Counted from the stretch's first letter, positions 48,399 to 60,379 are shown. The stretch: 64,000 nt of DNA from Aromatoleum toluvorans (GCF_012910905.1 NZ_WTVN01000010.1:57812-121811); one strand, 5' to 3'. Program-made: numbers and translations. Notes: generated by a model from the sequence alone, not told the origin.

Positions 48399-49442
48399 AT
48401 GGAAGATCTCGACACCCTCGTTCTGCGCACGGCGTGCGCGTGGCAGGACCAAGGCCTGCCGGTCGTGCTTGTCACGGTCGCGCGCACCTGGGGTTCTTCG
48501 CCGCGTCCGCCGGGTTCCTTGATGGCGATCGGCGCGGACGGGGCAACCGTCGGGTCGGTGTCGGGCGGCTGCATCGAGGACGACCTGATCAAACGCATCC
48601 GCAACGGCGGGATCGAGTCGATCTGCGCGTCCCTGGCACCGACCGTCCAGCGCTACGGCATCTCCGCGGACGAGGCGCACCGCTTCGGTCTGCCCTGCGG
48701 GGGCACGATGGAACTGGTGCTGGAACCCGTATTGCCGCATACCCGGCTCGACGAGCTGCTCACGGCCTGCGAGCAGCGCCGCAGTGTCGAGCGCATCCTC
48801 GACCTCGCGACCGGCCACGTCGAATTGCGGGAAGGCCGCCGGGACGGCGTGCCGCATCTGGACGAGCAGCGCCTCACGACCTACCTCGGGCCGCAGTTCC
48901 GCATCATCGTCATCGGCGCCGGCGACCTGTCGCGTTTCCTGTGCGAAATCGCGCGGGGTGTGGGCTTCGAGGTCATCGTCTGCGACCCGCGGGTCGAGCG
49001 GCACGCGGCGTGGTCCCTGCCCGGCGTCGAGATCAGCCGCGAAATGCCCGATGACCTGATCCTGCGACTGAAGCCCGATGCGCGCACCGCCGTCGTGGCG
49101 CTGACGCACGATCCCAAACTCGACGACCTCGCGCTGATCGATGCGCTGCAGTCCGACGCCTTCTATGTCGGCGCGATCGGCTCGCGGCGCAACACGGCTT
49201 TGCGACGCGAGCGGCTCGCGACGCATTTCGGCCTTTCGGAGTCCGCGCTGGCGTCCCTGCACGGGCCGGCGGGGCTCTATATCGGCAGCAAGACGCCCGC
49301 CGAAATCGCGTTGTCCATCATGGCCGAAGTGGTTGCGGCAAAGAACGGCGTGGCGCTGCCCGCACAGATCGGCGTCGAGGCCGGCAAGCCGCTGCACGAA
49401 CAGCACGGCCTGCGGCTAGCCGCGCAAGGCTGCATCGTGTGA
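48399..49442 (+). CDS. XdhC/CoxI family Moco maturation protein
   Basis: A 347-residue XdhC-type protein that binds and sulfurates Moco for insertion into xanthine-dehydrogenase-family enzymes. Motifs: RTWGSSPRPPGSLMAIG, GSVSGGCIEDDLI, GLPCGGTMEL and a Rossmann part with VIGAGDLSRFL, THDPKLDD and FYVGAIGSRRN. The ATG at 48399 is preferred for its AAGGACC; a GTG at 48354 overlapping the previous stop is possible. It completes the IorAB operon and is a paralogue of the XdhC half of the 9226-11052 fusion. Confidence 0.9.
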   Translation: MEDLDTLVLRTACAWQDQGLPVVLVTVARTWGSSPRPPGSLMAIGADGATVGSVSGGCIEDDLIKRIRNGGIESICASLAPTVQRYGISADEAHRFGLPCGGTMELVLEPVLPHTRLDELLTACEQRRSVERILDLATGHVELREGRRDGVPHLDEQRLTTYLGPQFRIIVIGAGDLSRFLCEIARGVGFEVIVCDPRVERHAAWSLPGVEISREMPDDLILRLKPDARTAVVALTHDPKLDDLALIDALQSDAFYVGAIGSRRNTALRRERLATHFGLSESALASLHGPAGLYIGSKTPAEIALSIMAEVVAAKNGVALPAQIGVEAGKPLHEQHGLRLAAQGCIV

Positions 49443-49488
49443 GGGGCCCCCCGGACTCGACGGCGAATAGGGACAACTGCTTACCGCC

Positions 49489-50694
<1,206 letters not shown>

Positions 50695-50707
50695 GCTCGT
50701 GGCCTCC

Positions 50708-52027
<1,320 letters not shown>

Positions 52028-52116
52028 TCCTCTACTCCTCTCTCTGTGGGGTTGGAACGGCGGCGGACCTTCCTGTCCGGGTCCGCTTCACCGTCCGGTC
52101 TCTGGGGAAATTTTTT

Positions 52117-52211
52117 CTCCCCCTTCAAGGGGGAGGTTAGGAGGGGGATGGGTTTCCGTCGGGACTGCATAACCCATCCCCACCCCAACCATCCCCTTGA
52201 AGGGGAGGGAG
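52117..52211. repeat. Palindromic intergenic repeat, family B, copy 2
   Basis: It begins CTCCCCCTTCAAGGGGGAGG, has inner arms GGGGGATGGGTT and AACCCATCCCC, and ends CCCCTTGAAGGGGAGGGAG. It lies between paaN and paaK. Confidence 0.88.
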
Positions 52212-52244
52212 TAAGCGTGCCGGGTCGGACGGAATCCGCTCGAT

Positions 52245-53906
52245 TTACACCGCAAACCGGTGCTGGATCACGCGGAAGCGGTTCGCCACGAAGGCGCTGT
52301 CCGCGTAGCTCGCGTTGGCCGACGGATTGGCGCCGGTGCCGTGGTAGTCGGAGAAGGCCGCCGACTGGTTCACATAGACGCCGCCGGTCAGGTTCAGCGA
52401 CAGGGCGACACCCGCGCGCTGCGTGGCGGCGATCACCTGTTGCACGAACTCGGGCTTGCTGCTGTAGGCACCGACCGTGAGGGCGCCGTGCTCCGTCGTG
52501 ATGCGCTCGGACAGCGCGAGCGCCGCGGCGGCATCGGCCGTGCGCACGACGAAGGCGATCGGGCCGAAGCGCTCTTCCATGTAGCCCGCCTCGTCGGCGG
52601 CGTCGCACTTCAGCAGCACGGGGGTGCGGACGGTCGCTTCCGCGTATTCGGGATGGGCGACCGGCTTGGAAGCCAGCACGACTTCGCCCCAGCGCGAGGC
52701 TTCGTCAAGGCGGCCCAGCGTATCGGACGACTGGATGCAGCCCAGCACGGCGGCCGCGACGGCCGGATCGCCCAGCAGCTTGTCGATCGAACGGCCGAGG
52801 TCGGCCGCGACCTCGTCGAAGCTCTTGTGGCCCTGGTCGGTATCGATGCCGTTCGCCGGCACGAGGATCGCCTGCGTCGTCGTGCACATCTGGCCCGAGT
52901 ACAGCGACAGCGTGAAGGCGAGGTTGCGCAGCATGCCCTTGTAGTCGTCGGTCGATTCGATGACGACGTTGTTCACCCCGGCGAGCTCGGCATACACCTG
53001 CGCCTGGCGGCAGTTCTCGATCAGCCAGTTGCCGAAAGTGTTGCTGCCGGTGAAGTCGATCGACTTCACCGCCTTGTGCGTCGCGAGGAAGCGCGTCAGT
53101 TCGCGCGAATCATCGACGGCGAGCAGCACGGCGTTGGGATCCGCGCCGGCTTCGGCGAGCACTTCGCGCAGCACGCGCACGGTGATCGCGGCGGGCAGGA
53201 TGGCGTTGCGGTGCGGCTTCACGATCACCGGGTTGCCGGTCGCGAGCGCGGCGAAGAGGCCCGGATAGGTATTCCAGGTCGGGAAAGTGCCGCAGCCGAT
53301 CACGAGCCCAGTCCCGCGCCCCACGATCTCGTAGCGCTTCTTCAGCACGAGCGCCGGGTTCTTGCCCTGCGGTTTCTCCCAGTGCGCCTCGGCGGGAATC
53401 GCCGACATCTCGCGCCAGGCGTAGGCGACGGCTTCGAGCGCGCGGTCCTGCGCATGCGCGGCGCCGGCCTGGAAGGCCATCATCCAGCCCTGGCCGGTCG
53501 TGAACATCACGGCGTGGGCGATCTCGAAGCTGCGCTTGTTCAGGCGGACCAGGGCTTCGAGCAGCGCGCCGACGCGGCCCTGGGGCCCGAGCGCCTGCAG
53601 CGACTCGCGTGCGGCCTGCGAGGCCCCGATCAGCGCCTCGCCGCTGCAACGCGGATAGCGGATGTTCATCGGCACGCCGTAGGGCGAGCGCTCGGCGCCC
53701 GCGGTGCCGGTGCAGCCCGGCTGGTCGAGCTGGAAGTCGGTGCCACAGTAGGCGTCGAAGGCGGCGCGTCCTTCGGCCATCGCGTTCTCGCCATACACCT
53801 TCGGGCTGGGCATTTCGGAGAACGGGCTCCAGTAGCCGCGATCGGCAACGGCCTGGACGGCGGTATCGAGCATCGCCTGATGGCGCGCAAACATCGGGTG
53901 GGTCAT
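52245..53906 (-). CDS. paaN: Phenylacetic acid degradation protein PaaN (aldehyde dehydrogenase family)
   Basis: A 553-residue aldehyde-dehydrogenase-type protein. ALDH elements are GLVIGCGTFPTWNTYPGLFA, SIDFTGSNTFGNWLIENC and ELAGVNNVVIESTDDYKG; the catalytic-Cys region reads LYSGQMCTTTQAILVP. Unlike PaaZ it lacks the C-terminal MaoC-type hydratase half, so this organism uses the separate-PaaN version of ring opening and aldehyde oxidation. No hydratase gene is seen here, so that step must be encoded elsewhere. Confidence 0.92.
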   Translation of the reverse strand: MTHPMFARHQAMLDTAVQAVADRGYWSPFSEMPSPKVYGENAMAEGRAAFDAYCGTDFQLDQPGCTGTAGAERSPYGVPMNIRYPRCSGEALIGASQAARESLQALGPQGRVGALLEALVRLNKRSFEIAHAVMFTTGQGWMMAFQAGAAHAQDRALEAVAYAWREMSAIPAEAHWEKPQGKNPALVLKKRYEIVGRGTGLVIGCGTFPTWNTYPGLFAALATGNPVIVKPHRNAILPAAITVRVLREVLAEAGADPNAVLLAVDDSRELTRFLATHKAVKSIDFTGSNTFGNWLIENCRQAQVYAELAGVNNVVIESTDDYKGMLRNLAFTLSLYSGQMCTTTQAILVPANGIDTDQGHKSFDEVAADLGRSIDKLLGDPAVAAAVLGCIQSSDTLGRLDEASRWGEVVLASKPVAHPEYAEATVRTPVLLKCDAADEAGYMEERFGPIAFVVRTADAAAALALSERITTEHGALTVGAYSSKPEFVQQVIAATQRAGVALSLNLTGGVYVNQSAAFSDYHGTGANPSANASYADSAFVANRFRVIQHRFAV

Positions 53907-53984
53907 GTCGATTCTCTCTCTAGGGGGCTTGGGAGCCGGCGCGATCTCTTTCGGATCGCTGCCGGTGATGCGTCAGGCGATGGC

Positions 53985-55061
53985 TCAGGTTTCCTGGTCG
54001 AAATCCAGCACCAGCTTGTCCGTGACCGGATAGCTCTGGCACGACAGACGGAAACCCCGGGCGATCTCGTAGTCTTCGAGCGCGAAGTTGGTGTCGTGAT
54101 CCACCTCGCCATCGATGACCTTGCAGCGGCAGGTCGAGCAAACACCGCCCTTGCACGAGTACGGCATCTCGATCCCCTGCGCGAGGCCCGCGTCGAGCAC
54201 TGATTCGCGGTTCTTCGGCATCGTGAATTGGCGCACGCGCCCGTCCTGGATCACGGTGACCTCGCACTCCTCGGCGCCCTTGACGGGGTGCGAATGCGCC
54301 GGGCGCGGGCCCTTCGGCAGACTGGTCGCGAAGAGCTCCATCTTGATCGCGGACTTCTCGATGCCATGCGCCTGCAACGACGCCGACACCGCTTCCATCA
54401 TGTCCATCGGGCCGCAAATGAAGGCCATGTCGATGCGCCTCGGATCGATCCACTGCGCGAGCAGCGCGTCGCAGCGCTCGCGGTCGATGCGGCCGTTGAA
54501 GAGGTCGATGTCCTGCTGCTCGCGCGACAGCACGTGCACGAGGTTCAGGCGCTCGCCGTACTGGTCCTTCAGGTCGGCGAGTTCTTCGCGGAACATCACG
54601 CTCGATGACGAACGGTTGCCGTACACCAGCGTGAAGCGGCTGTCCGGTTCGCCCGCCAGCAGCGTCTTCATCAGCGACAGGATCGGCGTGATCCCGCTCC
54701 CGGCCCCGAAGCCGACATAACGGCGCGCGGTGTGCGCATCGGGCGCGATGCCGAAGTGGCCGGAAGGCGGCATCACCTGCACGCTCACGCCCGGCTTCAG
54801 GAAGTCGTTCGCCCAGTTCGAGAACAGGCCGCCATGCACGCGCTTGATCGCGACGCGCAGCTCGCGCTCGCCGGCGCCCGAACAGATCGAGTACGAGCGG
54901 CGCACGTCCTCGCCGCCGATCTCGGTGCGCAGGGTCAGGTGCTGGCCGGGGGTGTAGTGGAACGACTCCGCGAGCGAAGGCGGCACGTCGAAGGTGACGA
55001 CGATCGCGTCGCGGGTCTCGGGACGCACGCTGGCGACCCGGATATCGTGGAACTTGCTCAT
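53985..55061 (-). CDS. paaE: Phenylacetyl-CoA epoxidase reductase subunit PaaE
   Basis: A 358-residue FNR-type reductase: FAD-binding RRSYSICSGAGERELRVAIK, NAD-binding GFGAGSGITPILSLMKTLL, and a C-terminal plant-type 2Fe-2S domain (MPYSCKGGVCSTCRCKVIDG with a last Cys in RLSCQSYPV). It supplies electrons from NADPH to the PaaA di-iron centre. The ATG at 55061 follows GAGAGGAGCAAGAGAG and gives MSKFHDIRVASV, the normal N terminus. Confidence 0.95.
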   Translation of the reverse strand: MSKFHDIRVASVRPETRDAIVVTFDVPPSLAESFHYTPGQHLTLRTEIGGEDVRRSYSICSGAGERELRVAIKRVHGGLFSNWANDFLKPGVSVQVMPPSGHFGIAPDAHTARRYVGFGAGSGITPILSLMKTLLAGEPDSRFTLVYGNRSSSSVMFREELADLKDQYGERLNLVHVLSREQQDIDLFNGRIDRERCDALLAQWIDPRRIDMAFICGPMDMMEAVSASLQAHGIEKSAIKMELFATSLPKGPRPAHSHPVKGAEECEVTVIQDGRVRQFTMPKNRESVLDAGLAQGIEMPYSCKGGVCSTCRCKVIDGEVDHDTNFALEDYEIARGFRLSCQSYPVTDKLVLDFDQET

Positions 55062-55089
55062 CTCTCTTGCTCCTCTCGGAGTGCCTTTC

Positions 55090-55623
55090 TCAGTGGCACT
55101 TGAAGTAGTCGAACGGCTCGCGGCAGTCGAGGCAGCGATGAAGCGCCTTGCACGGAGTCGAACCATGACGGCTGATCGGCTCGGTATGCGCCGAGCCACA
55201 GTGCGGACACGCAGCGGGCGCATCCTCCGCGGTGCGCCGGCGCAGCCCGCTGATGTCGATCACCTGGCGTCCGTCGGCGCGGCGGGCCGGAGGAGCGATC
55301 CCGTATTCGCTCAACTTCCGGCGCCCTTCGCTGGTCAGCCAGTCCGTGGTCCAGGCCGGAGCGATGCGGCTTTCCAGCCGCACCCGCTCCACCCCGCGCT
55401 CGCGCAGCGCTTCCTCGATGGAGCGGCCGATCACCTCGGTCGCCGGACATCCCGAATAGGTCGGCGTGATCACCACCTCGCACACCGCCCCGGCCGGATC
55501 GTCGTGCCAGTTCACCTCCCTCACGATCCCCAGATCGACGATGGAAATGACCGGGATTTCGGGATCGGGCACATCGGCCAGCCAGCCCCATACCCTCTCG
55601 CTGCGTTCGCGCAAGTCGACCAT
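55090..55623 (-). CDS. paaD: PaaD, Fe-S maturation factor for phenylacetyl-CoA epoxidase
   Basis: A 177-residue protein with an MIP18/DUF59-type N-terminal domain (PDPEIPVISIVDLGIVREV, TPTYSGCPATEVI) and a C-terminal zinc-ribbon-like part (CPHCGSAHTEPISRHG, CKALHRCLDC). It is needed for assembling the epoxidase, probably its Fe-S part. The ATG at 55623 is preferred; a TTG 15 bases earlier is possible. Confidence 0.93.
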   Translation of the reverse strand: MVDLRERSERVWGWLADVPDPEIPVISIVDLGIVREVNWHDDPAGAVCEVVITPTYSGCPATEVIGRSIEEALRERGVERVRLESRIAPAWTTDWLTSEGRRKLSEYGIAPPARRADGRQVIDISGLRRRTAEDAPAACPHCGSAHTEPISRHGSTPCKALHRCLDCREPFDYFKCH

Positions 55624-55645
55624 CGCTGCCTCACTCAACTCGTTG

Positions 55646-56401
55646 TCACCAGCTCGCGTTGGGGTAGGCGCGCTGCAGGAACTGCATCTCGGCCAGCAGC
55701 AGGCCCAGGTGTTCGCCGTGCCGGCCCTGCTTGCCGCCCTTCTGCATCCATTCGCTGTCCGGCACCGTCAGCGTCGCCTCGGCGAACACCTCGCGCACCA
55801 TCGCCAGCCACGCGTCCTTCAGCGTCGAGGGATCGCAGGCCAGGCCCTGTGCGCCGAGCAGCTCCTCGGTCTCGTCTGCCTTGAACATCTCGCCCGTGTA
55901 CATCCACAGCGCGTCGACCGCGTCCTGCATGCGGCGGCGACTCTCGGCCGTGCCATCCCCAAGGCGCACCACCAGGTCGCTGCTGCGGCGCAGGTGATAG
56001 GCGACTTCCTTGATCGCTTTCGATGCGATGTCGGCGATGCGGTCATCGGACGAGCGCGTCAGCGCATCCAGCGTCAGCTGGTGCCACACGTCGAAGAAGA
56101 ACTGGCGCACCAGCGTGTGGGCGTAGTCGCCGTTCGGCTGCTCGACCAGCAGCAGGTTGGTGAACTCGTGCGAGTCGCGGCGGAAGGCCAGCGCGTCCTC
56201 GTCGCGGCCGCGCCCTTCCACCTCGCCGGCGTAGGACAACCACATCCGCGCCTGGCCGATCAGGTCGAGCGCGGTGTTGGTCAGCGCCATGTCCTCCTCG
56301 AAGGCGGGACCCTTGCCGCACCATTCGGAAAGGCGCTGCGACAGCACCAGCGCGTTGTCGCCGAGGCGCATCAGATAAACGGATTTGTCATCGAGCAGCA
56401 T
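55646..56401 (-). CDS. paaC: Phenylacetyl-CoA epoxidase structural subunit PaaC
   Basis: A 251-residue ferritin-like helical protein, partner of PaaA, which has lost the di-iron ligands. Typical stretches: LMRLGDNALVLSQRLSEWCG, EDMALTNTALDLIGQARM and GEHLGLLLAEMQFLQRAYPN. The ATG at 56401 (MLLDDKSVYLM) is used; an upstream ATG would add eight residues. Confidence 0.95.
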   Translation of the reverse strand: MLLDDKSVYLMRLGDNALVLSQRLSEWCGKGPAFEEDMALTNTALDLIGQARMWLSYAGEVEGRGRDEDALAFRRDSHEFTNLLLVEQPNGDYAHTLVRQFFFDVWHQLTLDALTRSSDDRIADIASKAIKEVAYHLRRSSDLVVRLGDGTAESRRRMQDAVDALWMYTGEMFKADETEELLGAQGLACDPSTLKDAWLAMVREVFAEATLTVPDSEWMQKGGKQGRHGEHLGLLLAEMQFLQRAYPNASW

Positions 56402-56421
56402 GTCTGTCTCCGTCCCGCCGA

Positions 56422-56703
56422 TCACATGTGCTTCACTTCTTCCGGCACCGGGAAGAAGGTCGGGTGGCGATAGATCTTGTTGTTCGCGGGCTCGAACAGC
56501 GCTTCCTTGTCCGCCGGGCTGCTCGCCGTCACTTCGGCAGCGGGCACGACCCAGATCGACAGGCCTTCATTGCGGCGCGTGTAGACGTCGCGCGCGTTGT
56601 TGATCGCCATCTCGGCATCCGGCGCGTGCAGGCTGCCGACGTGCTTGTGGGCGAGGCCGTGCTGGCTGCGGATGAACACTTCCCAAAGGGGCCATTCCTT
56701 CAT
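56422..56703 (-). CDS. paaB: Phenylacetyl-CoA epoxidase subunit PaaB
   Basis: A 93-residue protein starting MKEWPLWEVFIRSQHGLAHK, with VGSLHAPDAEMAINNARDVY and TRRNEGLSIWVVP, all family features. PaaB bridges PaaAC dimers in the epoxidase. It lies 25 bp after paaA and 20 bp before paaC. Confidence 0.96.
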   Translation of the reverse strand: MKEWPLWEVFIRSQHGLAHKHVGSLHAPDAEMAINNARDVYTRRNEGLSIWVVPAAEVTASSPADKEALFEPANNKIYRHPTFFPVPEEVKHM

Positions 56704-56728
56704 TTCTTTTCTCCTCTCGATCTCGTTA

Positions 56729-57730
56729 TCAGGCGGCCTTGGCGGTCGCGACTTGTCTTTCGGATTTCTTCTCGGCGTGGGCGAGCAGCGCGTCGCGGAA
56801 CCATTCCCCGTCTTCCCAGGCCTTCACGCGGGTGCGCAGGCGGTCGCGGTTGCACGGGCCGTTGCCGGCGACGACCTGGCGGAATTCTTCCCAGTCGATC
56901 TCGCCGAAGTCGTAGTGGCCGGTGTCCTCGTTCCACTTCAGGTCGGGATCGGGAATCGTCAGGCCCAGGTACTCGGCCTGCGGCACGGTCTGGTCGACGA
57001 ACTTCTGGCGCAGCTCGTCGTTCGACAGGATCTTGATCTTCCACTGCATCGACTGCGCGCTATGCACCGACTCGCCATCGGACGGACCGAACATCATCAG
57101 CGCCGGCCACCACCAGCGGTTCAGCGCGTCCTGCGCCATCGCCTTCTGTTCCGGCGTACCCTTCGCCATCGCCATCACGAGGTCGTAGCCCTGGCGCTGG
57201 TGGAAGGACTCCTCCTTGCACACGCGCACCATCGCCCGCGAGTACGGGCCGTAGGAACAGCGGCACAGCGGGATCTGGTTCATGATCGCCGCGCCATCGA
57301 CCAGCCAGCCGACCGTGCCGATGTCGGCCCAGTTGGTGGTCGGGTAGTTGAAGATGCTGGAATATTTCACCTTGCCCGACAGCAGGTCCGCGTAGACCTG
57401 GTCGCGCGTCACGCCCAGCGTCTCGGCGGCGCTGTAAAGGTACAGGCCGTGGCCCGCCTCGTCCTGGATCTTCGCCAGCAGGATCGCCTTGCGCTTCAGG
57501 GTCGGTGCGCGCGTGACCCAGTTGCCTTCGGGCAGCTGACCGACGATTTCCGAGTGCGCGTGCTGCGAGATCTGGCGGATGAGCGTGCGACGGTAGCCTT
57601 CCGGCATCCAGTCCTTCGCCTCGATCTTGATGCCCGCGTCGATCTTTTCCTGGAAGGCGCGCTCCTCGGCCGACATCTCGTCGAGCCCCTGCACCCGCTT
57701 CATCCCCGTGTCCACCATCTGGGCGTACAT
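56729..57730 (-). CDS. paaA: Phenylacetyl-CoA epoxidase catalytic subunit PaaA
   Basis: A 333-residue di-iron protein. Ligand-bearing helices are visible in [20 protein letters not shown] and [20 protein letters not shown] (ExxH patterns). It epoxidises phenylacetyl-CoA at C1-C2 with oxygen. The ATG at 57730 ([14 protein letters not shown]) follows GAGAGGAGGAAC and is the normal start. It is first gene of the leftward paaABCDE-N-K-J cluster. Confidence 0.96.
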   Translation of the reverse strand: MYAQMVDTGMKRVQGLDEMSAEERAFQEKIDAGIKIEAKDWMPEGYRRTLIRQISQHAHSEIVGQLPEGNWVTRAPTLKRKAILLAKIQDEAGHGLYLYSAAETLGVTRDQVYADLLSGKVKYSSIFNYPTTNWADIGTVGWLVDGAAIMNQIPLCRCSYGPYSRAMVRVCKEESFHQRQGYDLVMAMAKGTPEQKAMAQDALNRWWWPALMMFGPSDGESVHSAQSMQWKIKILSNDELRQKFVDQTVPQAEYLGLTIPDPDLKWNEDTGHYDFGEIDWEEFRQVVAGNGPCNRDRLRTRVKAWEDGEWFRDALLAHAEKKSERQVATAKAA

Positions 57731-57944
57731 GCTGTTCCTCCTCTCGTCGGGTTCGTGCATCCGTCGCAAGACGTGATACGTATCCTCGCGCTTGATCTGT
57801 CGCTACTGACTCATGACAGTCGCGCGTTGGATCGAATCCTAGGGGAGCCGCCCCGGCCGGAATGTCGGCGTGTTCTCGACCTCTTGTAGGAATTTTCTGA
57901 TTGCGCGCAGCAGAAAGACGGTAGGCGCCAAAAGCCTTATACGG

Positions 57945-57975
57945 CAAGCACATGACGGCAACCCGCAAGTGCTTG
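57945..57975. promoter_or_regulatory. Inverted repeat upstream of paaA
   Basis: CAAGCAC (57945-57951) and GTGCTTG (57969-57975) form a perfect 7-bp dyad with a 17-bp centre, about 215 bp upstream of the paaA start. It may be an operator for the paa cluster. No paaX- or paaR-type regulator gene is in the window. Confidence 0.4.
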
Positions 57976-58050
57976 TGATACAAGCGCCACGCACAAGAAC
58001 GCGTGTTTTGGATCAGTTTTGGCGCATTCCCTTCCGTGAATGGGAAAGGT

Positions 58051-58084
58051 GAACGCTGCCCCTTAGAGGCGAACGCTGCCCCTT
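58051..58084. repeat. 14-bp direct repeat GAACGCTGCCCCTT, 20-bp period
   Basis: Two exact copies (58051-58064 and 58071-58084) lie between the end of the response-regulator gene and the paaA promoter region. The rest of the 400-bp gap holds no gene. The 20-bp period would place both copies on the same DNA face, so a regulator site is possible. Confidence 0.5.
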
Positions 58085-58131
58085 GGCATCGGTCGCAATC
58101 CGATTCGCGGGGCGCGCTTACCGGGGTGCAG

Positions 58132-58764
58132 TCAGTCCAGCAGCCCGTTGCGCATCGCGTACTGCACGAGCTCGGCGTTGCTCGCGAGGCCGAGCTTTTC
58201 GAGGATGCGCACACGGTAGGTGCTGACGGTCTTCACCGACAGGCACATCTGCACGCCCACGTCGGTGAGCGACATGCCGCGCACGATCTTCATCATCACC
58301 TGCATCTCGCGCGCGGTGAGCTTCTCGTGCGGTGCACCTTCGCGCGCGCGATCCATCTGCATCAGCAGATTCGCGGCGCTGCGCGGCGAGACGTAGCGCC
58401 CGCCCCCGACCACGTGCCGGATCGCGGTCAACAACTCCTGCGGCTCGACGTCCTTCGACAGGTAGGCATTCGCACGCGCCCGCAGGGCGAGCACCGCGTA
58501 CTGCTCCTCCGGATACATCGACAGCATGATGACCGGCAGCTCGGGACGCTCGGCGCGGATCGATTCGAGCGTGTCGAGGCCGCTGCGGCCCGCCATGTTG
58601 ATATCCATCAGCACGACATCGAACTTGCCGCTGCGTATCTTCGCGAGCGCGCCGGCCCCGTCGCTCGCCTCGTCCGCGACGTGGATGTCCGCCTCGTCCG
58701 AGAGCATCCGCCTCAGGCCCGAGCGGAAGATCGTATGATCATCAACGATCAGCAGTTCGATCAT
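58132..58764 (-). CDS. NarL/FixJ-family response regulator
   Basis: A 210-residue regulator. The receiver domain has the acidic pair in LLIVDDHTIFRSGLRRML, the phosphoacceptor Asp in FDVVLMDINMAGRSGLD and the Lys in NAYLSKDVEPQ. The C-terminal LuxR-type HTH is LTAREMQVMMKIVRGMSL followed by SVKTVSTYRVRILEKLGL. The ATG at 58764 is preferred (MIELLIVDDH). The start lies inside the 3' end of the kinase gene (23-bp overlap), so the two are coupled. Likely targets are the paa cluster or the meta-pathway genes, by position only. Confidence 0.93.
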   Translation of the reverse strand: MIELLIVDDHTIFRSGLRRMLSDEADIHVADEASDGAGALAKIRSGKFDVVLMDINMAGRSGLDTLESIRAERPELPVIMLSMYPEEQYAVLALRARANAYLSKDVEPQELLTAIRHVVGGGRYVSPRSAANLLMQMDRAREGAPHEKLTAREMQVMMKIVRGMSLTDVGVQMCLSVKTVSTYRVRILEKLGLASNAELVQYAMRNGLLD

Positions 58765-59869
58765 TGCTACGTCGCCCCATGTGACCCGGTACCGCCAGAA
58801 GCACGACGGTTCCACCTCCGGCGCGCGCATGTACATACAGCGAACCGCCGATACTGCGCGCGCGTTCGGCCATGCTCAACATCCCGATCGAGCCCTCGCG
58901 CATCGAAGGCCGGTCGATCCCCTTCCCGTCGTCGCGGACCTGCATCTCGAAGCGGCCATCCCGGCAGTTCACCCGCACTTCCACCGTTTCCGCCTGCGCG
59001 TGCCGCCCGATATTCGTCAATGCCTCCTGGAACACGCGGAAGCACTGCGTCGCGGTTTCCGCCGAGAGTTCGGGTTCCCCTCCCTCGACCGTGAATCCGA
59101 CGAGGACCTCGTTGCGCCGCCCGAAAGCCTGCAGCTCGCTCCGGATCGCTGCCACCAGGCCGAGCGTGTCGAGCATCCGCGGCCGCAGCTCGTCGGAAAT
59201 CTGCCGCGCCGTGTCGATGGTGTCCTGGATCAGCGGCAGGAGCTCCTCGGCGATCTCATGGATCTCCGCCAGGGCGGGGTCGGTCGAGCGGCGCTGGATG
59301 CGGAAGACATCGAGCTTGATCGAACTGAGCATGCCGCCCAGCACGTCATGCACCTCGCGCGCCAGTTGCCCGCGCAGCTCTTCCCGCGAGCTGTTGATAT
59401 AGGACGCGAGCTCGCGCAACCGTCGGCGCGACCGATGCAGATCCATGTCCCGCCGCACGCGCTCGCTGACGTCGATCACCACGCCCGCCAGGGCCGGCTG
59501 GCCATGATAGTCGACCCGCGAACCATGCACCTCGATATGCACGACATGCCCGTCCCGATGCCGGCATCGGGTGAAATAGCGGATTGACGGCACGCCCTCG
59601 TACACGCGGAGCCGGTAGTACTCCATCGCCTCGCCGACGAAGTCCGGCAGTACGAGCTCCCGGATCGAGGTACCGACGAATTCTTCGCGCGTATAGCCGA
59701 ACATTGCCGCGAAGGTGGAGTTTACGTACTGGAAGCGTTCGTCGAACACCAGATACACGCCCGCCAGCGACTGCTCGATGATTCCCTGAAAGGGGATGTC
59801 GCGGAACTCGATTTCGGGGCGTTCAGGGGGCGGAGGAGAAGCGTCCATGGAAGGTGCAGGCTGGTCCAT
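58742..59869 (-). CDS. PAS-domain sensor histidine kinase (HisKA_3/NarX type)
   Basis: A 375-residue soluble kinase with no membrane segment. The PAS domain covers about residues 25-150 (YLVFDERFQYVNSTFAAMFG, then RHRDGHVVHIEVHGSRVDYH). The HisKA_3 dimerisation domain holds the phosphoacceptor His in QLAREVHDVLGGMLSSIKLD. The HATPase domain has QCFRVFQEALTNIGRHAQA and DDGKGIDRPSMREGSIGM. A cytoplasmic PAS kinase of this sort usually senses a soluble ligand or redox state; in aromatic degraders similar kinases sense the substrate. It pairs with the downstream NarL-type regulator. Confidence 0.93.
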   Translation of the reverse strand: MDQPAPSMDASPPPPERPEIEFRDIPFQGIIEQSLAGVYLVFDERFQYVNSTFAAMFGYTREEFVGTSIRELVLPDFVGEAMEYYRLRVYEGVPSIRYFTRCRHRDGHVVHIEVHGSRVDYHGQPALAGVVIDVSERVRRDMDLHRSRRRLRELASYINSSREELRGQLAREVHDVLGGMLSSIKLDVFRIQRRSTDPALAEIHEIAEELLPLIQDTIDTARQISDELRPRMLDTLGLVAAIRSELQAFGRRNEVLVGFTVEGGEPELSAETATQCFRVFQEALTNIGRHAQAETVEVRVNCRDGRFEMQVRDDGKGIDRPSMREGSIGMLSMAERARSIGGSLYVHARAGGGTVVLLAVPGHMGRRSNDRTADR

Positions 59870-60040
59870 GGCCTATCCAAACATTTCCTGCCGCGGGACG
59901 TCAATGGATCTGTGCACCAGACCATGAGTATCGCGTGGTCCGCCGTCACCCCCGCGCAGGCACTCGGCGGGCTTGGTTTACGAACGCCTTCGGTGCAGGC
60001 TCAACCCGAACGGCTCTCCGCCTGGCTTGGGCACCACCAC

Positions 60041-60379
60041 TCAGGAGGCCCGTCGTTCAGCCTGCTCGACGACCTTCTTGCTGCACACCGTCTTCTGCAT
60101 CTTTCCCAACACACGCAGTGTCACATCGCTGCGTGGATAGACCCGGCAGGCGAGCACGCGCCCTTCCGCCTGCTCGGCGGCGCTGACGTGATCGCGGCTC
60201 ATCGCGCGCGCCTCGAAAGCACCCGCGATGATCTCGACCTTGCACACGCCGCAGCCCCCGCCGCAGCAGCCGGCGGGAATTCCCCGCCGGCCGAGGCGGA
60301 CCATGCCGGCGAGGAGCGACTCGTCGGGCGCGCAGTCGTAGCGCTCCGACGTGTCTTCGATGGTGATGGCGAACTTCAC
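60041..60379 (-). CDS. 2Fe-2S ferredoxin, meta-cleavage pathway type (XylT/DmpQ-like)
   Basis: A 112-residue plant-type ferredoxin with the cluster motif GCCGGGCGVCKVEIIAG and a final Cys in VLACRVYPRSDV. Ferredoxins of this size beside meta-pathway genes reactivate catechol 2,3-dioxygenase by reducing its oxidised iron. The ring-cleavage dioxygenase itself is not in the window and would be expected to the right. It overlaps the tautomerase-like gene by ATGA. Confidence 0.88.
   Translation of the reverse strand: MKFAITIEDTSERYDCAPDESLLAGMVRLGRRGIPAGCCGGGCGVCKVEIIAGAFEARAMSRDHVSAAEQAEGRVLACRVYPRSDVTLRVLGKMQKTVCSKKVVEQAERRAS

Noticed and set aside
57770..57800. Fourth copy of the GGATAG promoter upstream of paaA
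   Set aside because: Only a single TATCC is present (57781-57785), with no partner 20 bp away.
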